From contig NC_081412.1 of assembly GCF_030272615.1 (NCBI RefSeq), forward strand, positions 138,634,747 through 138,698,746: 64,000 nucleotides of DNA, in the 5' to 3' direction. This stretch comes from Cryptomeria japonica. Lineage: Eukaryota > Streptophyta > Pinopsida > Cupressales > Cupressaceae. The first letter of the stretch is position 1; every line of letters starts with the position of its first letter. Shown piece by piece: positions 37,500 through 46,866 of the stretch. Under the pieces are notes generated by a model. The model was not told the origin of the DNA, did not search any database, and saw only the letters and a program-made list of their open reading frames with translations. The translations under genes and the position numbers were made by a program.

Positions 37500-37880
37500 G
37501 GCAAGCCCAACACACAATATGACCCTTAGAACATAATATGACCCCTAACAACGTCTGAGGGGTCATAGGGTGTCCTAAGGGGTCATATGACACTATCTTA
37601 TCCCTTAGCAGACCATACGACCTATAACGAAACCAAATAGTGTCCTAAGGGGTCATAGAACACCATATGACCCTTTAGAACACCATATGGTGTTGTTATG
37701 GGTCATTGGTGTCCCAAGGGGTCATATGGCATCCTATGACCCCTTAGGACACCATATGGTGTTGTTATGGGTCGTATGGTCTCTTAAGGGGTCATATGGT
37801 GTCTTAAGGGGTCACAGGACACTATATGACCTCTTAGGAAACAATACGACCTCTAATGACACCTAAGGGGTCATATGGTG
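37500..37880. repeat. Degenerate minisatellite of AGGGGTCATATGG words
   Basis: The words AAGGGGTCATA and CCTTAGGACACCATATGG alternate about ten times over 380 bp. Because TATGACCCCTTAG is the reverse complement of CTAAGGGGTCATA, the cluster is also rich in inverted repeats. It sits 0.4 to 0.75 kb upstream of the minus-strand gene start at 37124. It could be a binding-site cluster or simply slippage. Confidence 0.6.
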
Positions 37881-38095
37881 GGCCAATAAAATGATATATT
37901 AAATTTAAAGTTATGAATAGAACATCATACAATGAGACTCCAAGTGAACAAACAACGAGGCTTCGCTAAAAAGCAAGTGTAAGAGCTTGACCTAACCCTA
38001 AGAGTACTGCCTAAGTTCTAAAACATATGATGCTATTAAATTTACAAGGTTATAAAACTGATCTCGATTGTGACTATAGGAATTACACACTTGAT

Positions 38096-38523
38096 TTATT
38101 TTATGGGTATGTACCATTCCAAGTCGTTTGACAAGTGATAATCATCATATACTAACACTACCATGCATACAACAAACTTTAATTTCTTTAGGTGATAGGC
38201 TTTGTGGAACAACATGGGAACTCTCGAATACCCACCACTATCATTCTCCAAGACATCATTTGTGTTACCCTCCCTCTTTCTCTTCCTATCGGTTGTTTCC
38301 TTGTGAGAAACATGTTGCAGGTACTCTGACTCATCATGTTGCTTTGTTGACACTATTTTCCACATCTGCTTTGCTCATTAAAAATGCATTCGAGAATAAT
38401 ATTGCTACAAGTTTCCTTGTTTGTCATGGTAATACACCCGTGGTTCAATTTCAAACCCTATTCCTCCTATTCAATATACACACACAAATCCATCAGTCAA
38501 TTTTCTTAGGAGAGCATACATGA
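38096..38523. other. Overlapping unassigned ORFs inside the TIR element
   Basis: A minus-strand reading of 89 codons (38365-38096) with a KRKREG stretch overlaps a plus-strand reading of 131 codons (38128-38523). Neither resembles a family I know. One may be an exon remnant, but the evidence is only openness. Confidence 0.2.
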
Positions 38524-38595
38524 TAAAAATCAAAGAGGAAGTTGTAGACAAGAAATAAATTTACTTACTTCTATAGAAGTGCAGACACAGTTACA

Positions 38596-38732
38596 GTGGG
38601 GTATGGAGGGAGGGAGGGAGAGAAGAAGAGAAAGAGGAATGGGGTATGGAGGAAGGGAGAATGGGAGAGAGGGATGGGGTATGGAGGAAGGGAGAAGGGG
38701 AGAGAGGGATGGGGTATGGAGGAAGGGAGAAT

Positions 38733-38778
<46 letters not shown>

Positions 38779-38780
38779 CA
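38596..38780. repeat. GGGTATGGAGGAAGGGAGA minisatellite and (GA)n tract
   Basis: About three to four copies of a roughly 36-bp purine-rich unit (GGGGTATGGAGGAAGGGAGA then AGGGGAGAGAGGGAT) lead into a GA run of about 23 repeats (38728-38775). Reading frames through it are low-complexity artefacts. Confidence 0.88.
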
Positions 38781-38819
38781 CCTTGTATGCGTTTGAGAGG
38801 GGGAGACAATACACTTACA

Positions 38820-38975
38820 TGTGTATATATATTTAATATATTATATATATATATGTATATAATGTATATATGTATATAATGTATATATGTATATATATGT
38901 ATATATACATGTATATATACATATATATACATATATATTATATGTATATACACATATTATATATACAATATCATA
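38820..38975. repeat. TATATG/TATA-rich microsatellite
   Basis: About 155 bases consist almost wholly of TATA and TATG words, which can fold into many alternative hairpins. Confidence 0.85.
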
Positions 38976-39896
38976 TTATACAATAGTGCGTACATGCTAC
39001 TTACACCATAAGTACCCCATACGCGCTTTTTAAACCATAAGTACCAGGTACGCGCTTTTGACTGTTTAGGCTTGGAAATAGGCCTTGATGACAAAGCTAC
39101 GGTTTGGAAGTTTGATTTCCCTCCATTTCTCTCATTTTTGACGTGTTTTATTTTATCAACTTGGTTTATCGACTTTGTCATCATCAGGTTTACACTTCAT
39201 CAAGTGGGTATTTCTAAAATTTCCACCATATTTTCACCCATCTTCTGAGCTTTCTAACCATATAATTTTTTTTCAATTTGAACAACAATAACATATTATT
39301 ATTGAATTCTTTTACCGGTGTCTCCATAGTTCTCACAGACATAGGTGCACCATTTTTTGAATAAATTTTGATATACTTATCCAAATTTTAAAAACTTTAT
39401 ATATAATTGTAGTGCACTTTATTCTTTACTATTTTAAAAAAAAATGTATTTTCTATTTGTTTAGTGCAACTTATGCTTCGCGCACAAATAGGTACCTAAT
39501 TTTCAAGATGTGCTCGATTGGAAAAATCATAAAAAAAACAAAATACCCAACAAAAAATTACAAAAAAATACACATCTTCTATTACTCACTCTTAACTATC
39601 TTTCAACCAAAGGATTTGTCAAAATACTAAATTTAACTATGACTGTTTTGATGCGCATGTCAGACACTATGTTATGTTTTTCAGAAAAAATTAGGGTCAG
39701 TTTTTCGTGCGCGAAGGATTTGACCCCCTTAATCTTATCCAATTTTGAAAAAGTTTAGTAGTTTGGAAACTAGATTCAGAGTACTACAATATTTATTCTT
39801 TGATTATCTTCATATCTTGAGTGGATGACTTTCAAATTTTGCCTCCAAGTTCAGGTTCACCCGATTTTAGAAAAAAAGTGTCCACTTATACCCCCC

Positions 39897-39920
39897 TTTT
39901 TGACCACCATCTTTGTGCAC
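39897..39920 (-). repeat. Right terminal inverted repeat core
   Basis: Reverse complement of 27990-28013 without mismatch. The last eight bases outside it (TTACCCAC) correspond to the left terminal TGGTAT with small differences, and TA follows at 39929. Confidence 0.88.
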
Positions 39921-40723
39921 TTACCCACTAATATTTTTCACCTCGGGTATTGTTATGTGATTCCACTCAGTATTTTGATTCTCAATACAACATTCAATGT
40001 GCATGTCGATTTCTGGGGTTTAGGGAGAGTGTTTGGTCAGTTTTTGAAAGACTTTTCAATAGTCACTAGGTTATTTTGAGCATTAAGAAAACATGTCAAA
40101 AATAAAATTAAATGAGAACCCGCTTTTCCTCTCAGGTCCAGAATGTGCGCAATTGTGGTCTCAAAGCAGTTCAAAGGTCCATTTTCTTTTAAACATTTAT
40201 TTTTGTTAGGCTCGCAAGGGGACCCAACTAATATAGGACATCTCGATGTCAATCAAGTGTCATGTAAAGAGATAATTATTTAAATTTTTTTTATTAAATA
40301 ATATTGTGCTTAATGATTGACGGGTTCTTATTTATTTCTAAAGATTAAAAGAGGATATCACTAGTAAGTGAGTGTTGAGGGTATTTAAATCATTAAATAC
40401 ATTAATGAAAGTTGAATGGTAGAACTTTAAAAGTAAAAGAAAAAATCATTTAAATGCATTGATGTTCTAAAGTGTTTTTTTTTAAACATCTACCCCACAA
40501 ATAAAGAAGAGGTCAAAGAAATAGATGATGTAGGGAGTAGGTAATGGTAGGGCCCATGAATGATTTTCGAAAGAATTTAAATAAAATATTTCAAGGCATT
40601 GGTATGCTTCTCCCCATGATCCCACAAATGAAGTGAAAAATATAAGAATTGGTTGCATCCCACGTGCTCGTGAGGAATTTAAGATATTTTGAAAACTCAC
40701 ATAGGTCAACGAGGTCTTTTTGC

Positions 40724-41030
40724 CTTGGGAACTTCACTTATTGAACTTGGGTTATAGCATGTGCTTTCATTACATACTAAATAATCCCCCTATTTTAAAA
40801 AAATATTGCCCTAAACTCCTTTTTTATGACCCCCTCCCAATACACAACCTGAATTAAAAGCCCCCCTATTTTCAACAAATATTATAATTTTCATAGTAGA
40901 AATTAAAAACCCCCTATTTTCACCGATAGGCAATATATTGCACCCTCATTTTTGGGATATTAAACCCCCCAATATGAATGCACATGATATAATATTGCCT
41001 AGGTAGTGAAGCCCTAATGCTTTTCACTAC
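40724..41030. mobile_element. About 0.3-kb insertion in unit 3 of the 2.65-kb repeat
   Basis: Units 1 and 2 read continuously from GAGGTGGTTT into CTTGTGTGAAGATTAGGG. In unit 3 roughly 307 bases separate these two parts. The insert is AT-rich with C-rich patches (CCCCCTATTTT repeated). No clear terminal repeat or target duplication could be fixed, so it may be a short MITE-like element or non-homologous filler. Confidence 0.45.
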
Positions 41031-42482
41031 CCTGTGTGAAGATTAGGGTTTCAAGAAACGTGGCACGGGGATGCAAGGGGCATGTGCAATGTTAGGGTTT
41101 TCTTGTTGGTTTTATCTATTCTAATAAAATGAAGTTTGGCACATTTTTCTTGATTTTTTTGGAAGATTCAAAGAAAACCCTAGGTTCACCATATTTTAAG
41201 ACAATATGGCATATTCAAATGTGCATCTGTGAGCAATGACTAAGAAGATTCTAAATCAGTTTTGTTTTCATTCAACTAGGGGATCTTGTGGATATCTCAC
41301 ATTGTGCAACATTTGGAAAGTTTGTCTTCGGTTTGGTACCAAATCAAATTTTCAACTAACATTTTTTGTGCTTTTCTTAGCGAGTACTATATGGTCTTTG
41401 TGTTTTATAGAAAGGAAATAGGGCATAGTTTTGTGGAAGCTTTGTATAATGTGCATAAAATAGGTTAAGTTTGATTGGGGAGAATGAAATGCTTAGGTTT
41501 CAAATATCACACAAAAGCTCACAACGAAAGGAGAATGTTCTGATGTTGTACCATTTGAAAGATCCCTTAGCATATTCTATTGTCATGGGCACATTATTTG
41601 TTGACCGTATGGATTAGGTCCTTGCATCATGATTTTCTATTACTCTTTGCCAACGCATAGTAAAAGCTAAAAAAATTCTCTACTGTTATTGTTGATCCAT
41701 GGTTCAGAGGTATTGGACATATTTGGTTGTTGCTTTGGTTTACAATATTATTATTAGTTATGTCATAATAATTAGAGGAGAGTGCAACTTTGAATTTAAA
41801 AATAATAATTTAATAAAGCGATTAGTGAAGTTGCATATATATGAGGATGCCCTAACGTATGACTAAAAGGCCAACTTGACTCACTGGGATTGCGTGGACA
41901 TGTTTTCTTGACACCTTTTCACCATGTGCATTGCATGGATTTGAGTTGTGGCTAGGAATACACAGTTGGGAAGAAAATTAATCGATTAGGATGGTTTGAG
42001 AAGAACCAAAAAAATTCAAATTTAAAAGGTAGAAGCATTACTTCTTATGTAAGTCCAACATGTGATAGTTTATCTGTTCTGAATTTGCAAAAGAAAAATA
42101 AAATATTGAAGAGCCCACTAAATTTGCAAAGGGAATTAAAAATGTTACAAAGGAAATAAATTTTAGTGCCACGTCTAATAGAGGAAATGAAGAGATCGAC
42201 GCCATCTTTGGTAACATAAACAAAAATCCCGTCAACTTTGTTTTCAAAGGAAACAAAATCTATGCAAAAGATAGCAAGATCTGAGGGTCACATGTGATTG
42301 TGTGAATAGCTAAGAGATGCTCTTTGGGATGTAAGATGAAAAAATGATTTGACACTTAGAAAAGGGTAAAACTCAGTTATGAGTGAAAATACATGGAAAG
42401 TGGAAATTTTGTTTTTGTTTACTAAAGGGGTGAATTGTAACTATAGGCTAAAAGTTCTTCACGTTGTAAACAAAGGTGAAAG

Positions 42483-43684
42483 TGATTTAGATAAAAGGGG
42501 AGTGCTAATTTTACGACTGGGGCTAAAATATTTCCCACCAAATGTGAGCATATACTTTATTGAAGAGGCCAAGCAAGGAAAATAAAATAAAATTAGTTGT
42601 AATATACAAAAGAGAGAAATTCGTATGAGAATTATTTTACTCAAAGAATTAATTTTCACCAAAGGTGAAAGTTGTGAGAGAAATGACAAAGGCAAGCAGA
42701 GGTGATTTTACGTTATCCTTATGGGGATTATGTATAGTTGCAAAAATATTTATTCATGTGGACAAATTATTATTTGTGAAAATGATATTCAAGTTGCAAG
42801 GCATTAAAAGGAAAAAGATTATTACAAATTATTATTTTTGCCTACATAAAAATATTTTTCCATGGGAAAAGGCAATGTGCAGAAAATAAAATATTTTTAG
42901 CTATAGATTAAAGACAAACATAATGCAAAGGAGAGAAAATGTATATAAAATTTAGGTCAAGAAGAAATATGGAATTTGTTTTCTTACAAATCATATTTGA
43001 AAGTGGAAAGTTGTCAGCTACAGGGGCAATCCAAAAACTTCTACTTCTTTTTATTGTTCTCTCTTCTCAATTGTAAGGGTTTTGGATCTCTTATTTCTAA
43101 GAAGTATAATAGAGCAATGTTTACCTTAGGGTTGAAATTTCTTCAGTGGAATGAATGTGTAATTCTCTGAGCAATGCTAGTTAGTTTTGAGTAGATAACA
43201 AAAGTATTGCAGCAAATTGTCTCCACATTGTATTCTGGAACTTCATATGAATTGATAATACCAAGGGTATTTAGCTTTCTCATTACAATTTCCTTGTAAT
43301 TGTGTGTTTTTTGTGTGTTTTCTTCAAGGAATGAATTAAATACATTATGCAAATAGTTGTGGGTTTGAGAATATAATTTGGATCTATAAGTATAATTTTT
43401 GTAATAGCACGAGGGGCTACAATAATGTTAGGCATTAGTGTCAAAGGGGCCACTAATTGGGAGTAATTTGTTGTTTGAATATGCATTTAGGATCTAAAAA
43501 TTGACTCCACACCCAAGGATTAGGCATTGATTTATGGCATTTCTCAAATCTAGTTTAGCAACATTAATGTTCTTAAAATCTCTTTTAAATTTCTGTTGTA
43601 GGATTTAGTGTAGTGTAGGAATTGTTTCCAATTGTTGAGTAAAGAATCAATAACCAAGATCAAAGAAAGATTTAAAGTTATTTA
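42483..43684. other. Unrecognised AT-rich flank of the solo LTR
   Basis: Homology to the 2.65-kb unit ends at about 42482 (GGTGAAAGTGA). From there to the solo LTR I see no coding region longer than about 80 codons and no recognised repeat. Part near 43250-43330 is T/G-rich. Confidence 0.4.
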
Positions 43685-44923
43685 TGTTGGCCATTTGGAG
43701 GAATTGATTATGTATTGCATTGATGTTTTGTCATTGATGTCAACACTAGTTGTTTTCGATGCTTTACCGACACCCTTTTGGTCCCTGTAGGTTGTTTGGT
43801 TTCTGGTTGGATTTGATCTGGTATGATCCGGTATGCTCTGGTATGTTTGGGTTATGGAATTGGCTTATTCATGCTACTCAGATTCATGTTCAGTTAGTTA
43901 GTTTTGATTTGGTGATCAAATGCTATCCTGTTTGCTAGAAAGCTTGGTTTGTCGTTCCGACGAGGGTTTCACCGGCAAAGTTTTGATGATGATCTTTGAT
44001 GAATTACATAAGTGGTGTTGGTGTGGCTTATGGTGGAGTTTCAAGACATCGCTGATGGTGATCGTGTTTGAGACTTGGCGGATTGAGATCATTGCTTTAG
44101 CGTATGGACCTATATTGGGTCCTGGTGTATCTAGGTTATGGACCGACTTAATGTAACATGTGGATTGGACCTCTCATTGTGCTTCCGGGATGTCTTATGG
44201 GTTGGATATTATTTGTTTGGTCTTTGGCTGACATGTTTTGTAATTATGTAATTGTTTTATTGTCTTGTGGCCAACCTTATTGTTTATGGTCGAGGGTTTG
44301 TATATATATGATGTAAGATATCATTGTAGATCATCATGGAATGGGATATGGGATGTAAGGAGCGAATAATGTAATAATAATTTTGGTAGAGGATTTGGTC
44401 GATCATTGGTGATCGAGTTGGGTTTATGTAAGAGGATTTAGTCCTCCAGTATTGAACTTAACCGGAATTGTATTCAAGCATAGGAGATGCTATCTTTGGA
44501 GTTCATTCCTTCTTCCAAATTGTAGTCTAGAGTTCTATGTAGTCAGTGAGACTCCTTTTGTGATGAGTAGTGCGCTCTAGGCGGTTGGCCTTCCTGCAAG
44601 TGCAAGCCCCTCAATTGTAATTCACATACTTACTATAGAAGTATTATCTAGCTGTGGGTAGGCTTCCCACCATGGTTTCTCCCCTTATCGGGTTTTCCAC
44701 ATATAAATCTTGGTGTCATGTGGATGGCATTTATTCTCTGATTATTGTTTATGCTTAATTAGTTTATCTATTGTTTTGGTATTTGGTTTATGCATTCCGG
44801 TATTGATCTTTTGGGTTTCGGTATTAAAGTTTTAATTGCTTAAGGTTTCGGTAATTTGGTGACAACTAATTCACCCCCCCCCTCCCCTCTCAGTTGTCTT
44901 TTGGTTATTTGAACTATCTAACA
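43685..44923 (+). repeat. Solo LTR (1239 bp) with 5-bp target duplication
   Basis: It begins TGTTGGCCATTTGG and ends AACTATCTAACA. ATTTA lies directly on both sides (43680-43684 and 44924-44928), a perfect 5-bp target duplication. No internal sequence is present, so it is a recombined remnant of one full element. It shares GTAGTCAGTGAGACTC, GGTTGGCCTTCCTGCA and GGGTTTTCCACATATAAATC with the LTRs at 4883-5680 and 13140-14247. A C-rich run lies near its end. Confidence 0.9.
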
Positions 44924-44928
44924 ATTTA

Positions 44929-45596
44929 GACTACCCTTGGTTATCTGGTACAAAATACAATGTCTATGCAAAGTGCGTGTTGAATCTTTAGGCGTTATTA
45001 GGTACACCCACCTTGGTCTAGCAGAGCTAGAAGTGCAAGAGATTTTAGCCTTAAGTGGTTGAACGTCATTCGTTGACCCAATCTACCCCTAAGTCTGAGA
45101 ATAAGAAATGGCTATTCTTTAGGATTTAGTGGATTTGTTGATTTGGAAACCAACATGTTGCATTCGTGAAATGGATTTGCCTTATTTTTCCATGCAACTA
45201 CGATTTTTGAGTTCAAACAAGGAGGCTTCGTCTCCTTTGCATGCACCTAACCCTAAGTGAACCCCAACAGATCAAAAGTGAGTGAGGAAGTCACAAGGAT
45301 CGAGGAACCATGAGGATCCGATACACCGATAGATCACAGTGAATATTGCTTCCTTCTGCCTCCATCTTCCACATAATCAATGCCCTTTTTTGCTCTACAC
45401 ATTTTCTTACCCTTACATGTGCCTTGAATGCCCCCAATATGCTTCTTACAAATGCCCTACTCTTGAGCGTTGTGATTTTGTTCCTTCCCACTTGTAGCCA
45501 CATGCTCCACATTCGTTATGCCACCATGACGACCACTAGGGCTCCCTTTGCACATCGTTGATTTTTTAATCTAGAGTACAAAATAGTTGTTATTTA
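44929..45596. other. Intergenic, nothing recognised
   Basis: Short overlapping ORFs on both strands (near 45291-45561) show no family resemblance. No RNA gene or repeat end was identified. Confidence 0.4.
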
Positions 45597-45792
45597 TAGG
45601 CAATTTTATTACTATGTGCAAAAGGTATTATTTGTCACATGGAAGTGAGGAGAAGTATTCTCTTTGTTGAACTAGTCACCTTATTTATCACCCATTAGAA
45701 TTCAAGCAATGAATAATTTGGGTTTAGTTAAATCAATGACTTCATTACCATTTTTAATCATATGAAAAGTATGTAGATGGCTAAAACAAATA

Positions 45793-46245
45793 GGGGAAGA
45801 GCACAAGTAGCTGTTATAGTTCTAATAACCGTTCACTCCTTGCACACCCAACCCCAATTACCAACTTTAAAGAAACCAAATTTTATGATAACTAAAAGTC
45901 CATAAATAGACTTCACATGTACCAATAGTCGCCTACCTTTTAGCATTTTTGGAGCATAATTAGCCCATTTGTGCATGAATGCCCTAGCAATCGTGCACAA
46001 AGTATTGACAATTTTAAGTGCACGGTTATTGGGGCATCTTTTAGTAGGTGACACTTTGAAATGTGTACTTTTTGACACTTGGGCGCATAATGGATCTCAC
46101 AACATGCATCATTATTAACCAGAACCTAGAACAATAGCTATAAGTAGTTAAGTTGCATGCAAATATTACACAAAAGAAAAATCGTTAAAATCCAATATGC
46201 CATTTAGGCTCAAGTTAGCTATAACAATTATTGGTACACTTTCCC
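45793..46245 (-). mobile_element. TA-flanked MITE, older subtype (upstream of gene 1)
   Basis: Starts GGGGAAGAGCAC and ends ATTGGTACACTTTCCC, flanked by TA on both sides (45791-45792, 46246-46247). Its body is the reverse orientation of the MITEs at 48816 and 53651 and clearly diverged from them. The same insertion exists upstream of gene 2 (53510-54483), so it predates the gene duplication. Confidence 0.7.
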
Positions 46246-46628
46246 TATCTTTCCACCAAAATATTGCTTTAAAAAAAAACTTGATCGAATTTCTTTTCCA
46301 GCTCATTGTCATGATGATGGATCAAAAAATATGATCTAATATATGAACCAAAAAAATACATCTAATCAAATCCAAAAACTTTAAATACTCAATAAATATT
46401 GATATTACTCTCAATTAATGATAAAACTGAATACTATATGTACAAATTTGTTTGGAGGACAGTAGTAGTACTGATAAGATAAACCAGATCAAGTGAAATG
46501 TGTTTCAGTTACTGCTTATATGCCCACTCCCACGGGTCCAGCCATCCGTTTAGAATTTTAAAAGACACGTAATTGTCATAAATGTCTTGTGAGAATCTGG
46601 GCGGGTCCTGCGTGAATCGTCCAGTTAG

Positions 46629-46634
46629 TATAAA
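46629..46634 (+). promoter_or_regulatory. TATA box of GAT1-like gene 1
   Basis: TATAAA within TTAGTATAAAGCACTTCGGG, 238 bp upstream of the ATG. The surrounding 60 bp are nearly identical in front of gene 2, which supports a shared core promoter. Confidence 0.6.
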
Positions 46635-46679
46635 GCACTTCGGGTGTCTTCTCATTTCCAATCTAAATTAGAAAGAGAT

Positions 46680-46709
46680 ATGTCTAACAGGGACGAAGGA
46701 TTTCTGTAG
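46680..46709 (+). CDS. Upstream ORF in leader of gene 1 (9 codons)
   Basis: ATG TCT AAC AGG ... TAG encodes MSNRDEGFL about 45 bp downstream of the TATA box and 157 bp before the main ATG. The leader of gene 2 has a uORF of identical length and position with two substitutions (MSNRGEGFM). It is the only upstream ATG I see. Upstream ORFs commonly reduce translation of the main ORF; an effect here is inferred. Confidence 0.45.
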   Translation: MSNRDEGFL

Positions 46710-46866
46710 CACTTAGCCTGTGTACAAGAACTAAAAGAAAGGCGAAAGCCCATATAAGCCAGAAAAAGCATTTCCATTTTACACGCCTTTTGCACAGTTC
46801 TCTGATTGTCTGTCTTTTTGCTTTGGCTGTATTTTGAGGAAGGTGCAGGTAAAGGCAGGGTTGAGT

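Larger units (their letters stand above)
27984..39928. mobile_element. 11.9-kb TIR DNA transposon of unassigned superfamily
   Basis: The element splits unit 2 of the 2.65-kb repeat. Its ends are inverted: the left reads TGGTATGTGCACAAAGATGG and the right, reversed, GTGGGTAAGTGCACAAAG. A perfect 24-bp core is shared (27990-28013 and 39897-39920), and a GTGGACAC block follows on both sides. TA flanks both ends (27982-27983 and 39929-39930). The unoccupied site is visible in unit 1 near 25346, where it reads CATCAATATTTTTC. Inside are a spliced plus-strand gene (28368-30783), a 358-bp tandem array (31345-33613), and a minus-strand gene with DDE/RNase H-like landmarks (37124-34230). Motif-rich subterminal regions lie near both ends. 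Both genes carry stops or shifts, so this copy is probably immobile. The superfamily is not assigned. Confidence 0.8.
16819..42482 (+). repeat. Three tandem copies of a 2.65-kb non-coding unit
   Basis: Unit 1 is 16819-18659 plus 24612-25438. Unit 2 is 25439-27983 plus 39929-40015. Unit 3 is 40016-42482. With insertions removed, units 1 and 2 are about 2660 and 2630 bp, in direct head-to-tail order. Each starts GGTTTAG followed shortly by TTTTTGAAAGA and TCACTAGGTTATTTTGAG. Each contains TACCCCACAAA, AAGATTAGGGTTTCAAGAAA, TGACTAAGAA and ATATATGAGGATGCCCTAA in the same order. Copies differ at roughly one base in ten by eye. Short ORFs recur but are not conserved in all units, so the unit looks non-coding. 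It may be a satellite-like array or an internal duplication of an unrecognised element. Confidence 0.75.

Noticed and set aside
38128-38523. 131-codon plus-strand ORF as a real third gene of the TIR element
   Set aside because: It overlaps an equally open minus-strand frame, has no recognised domain, and cannot be tested from one copy.
38530-38953. ORFs of 66-120 codons rich in Arg/Glu or Ser/Leu on both strands
   Set aside because: They read through the purine minisatellite, GA run and TATA-rich tract; composition explains them.
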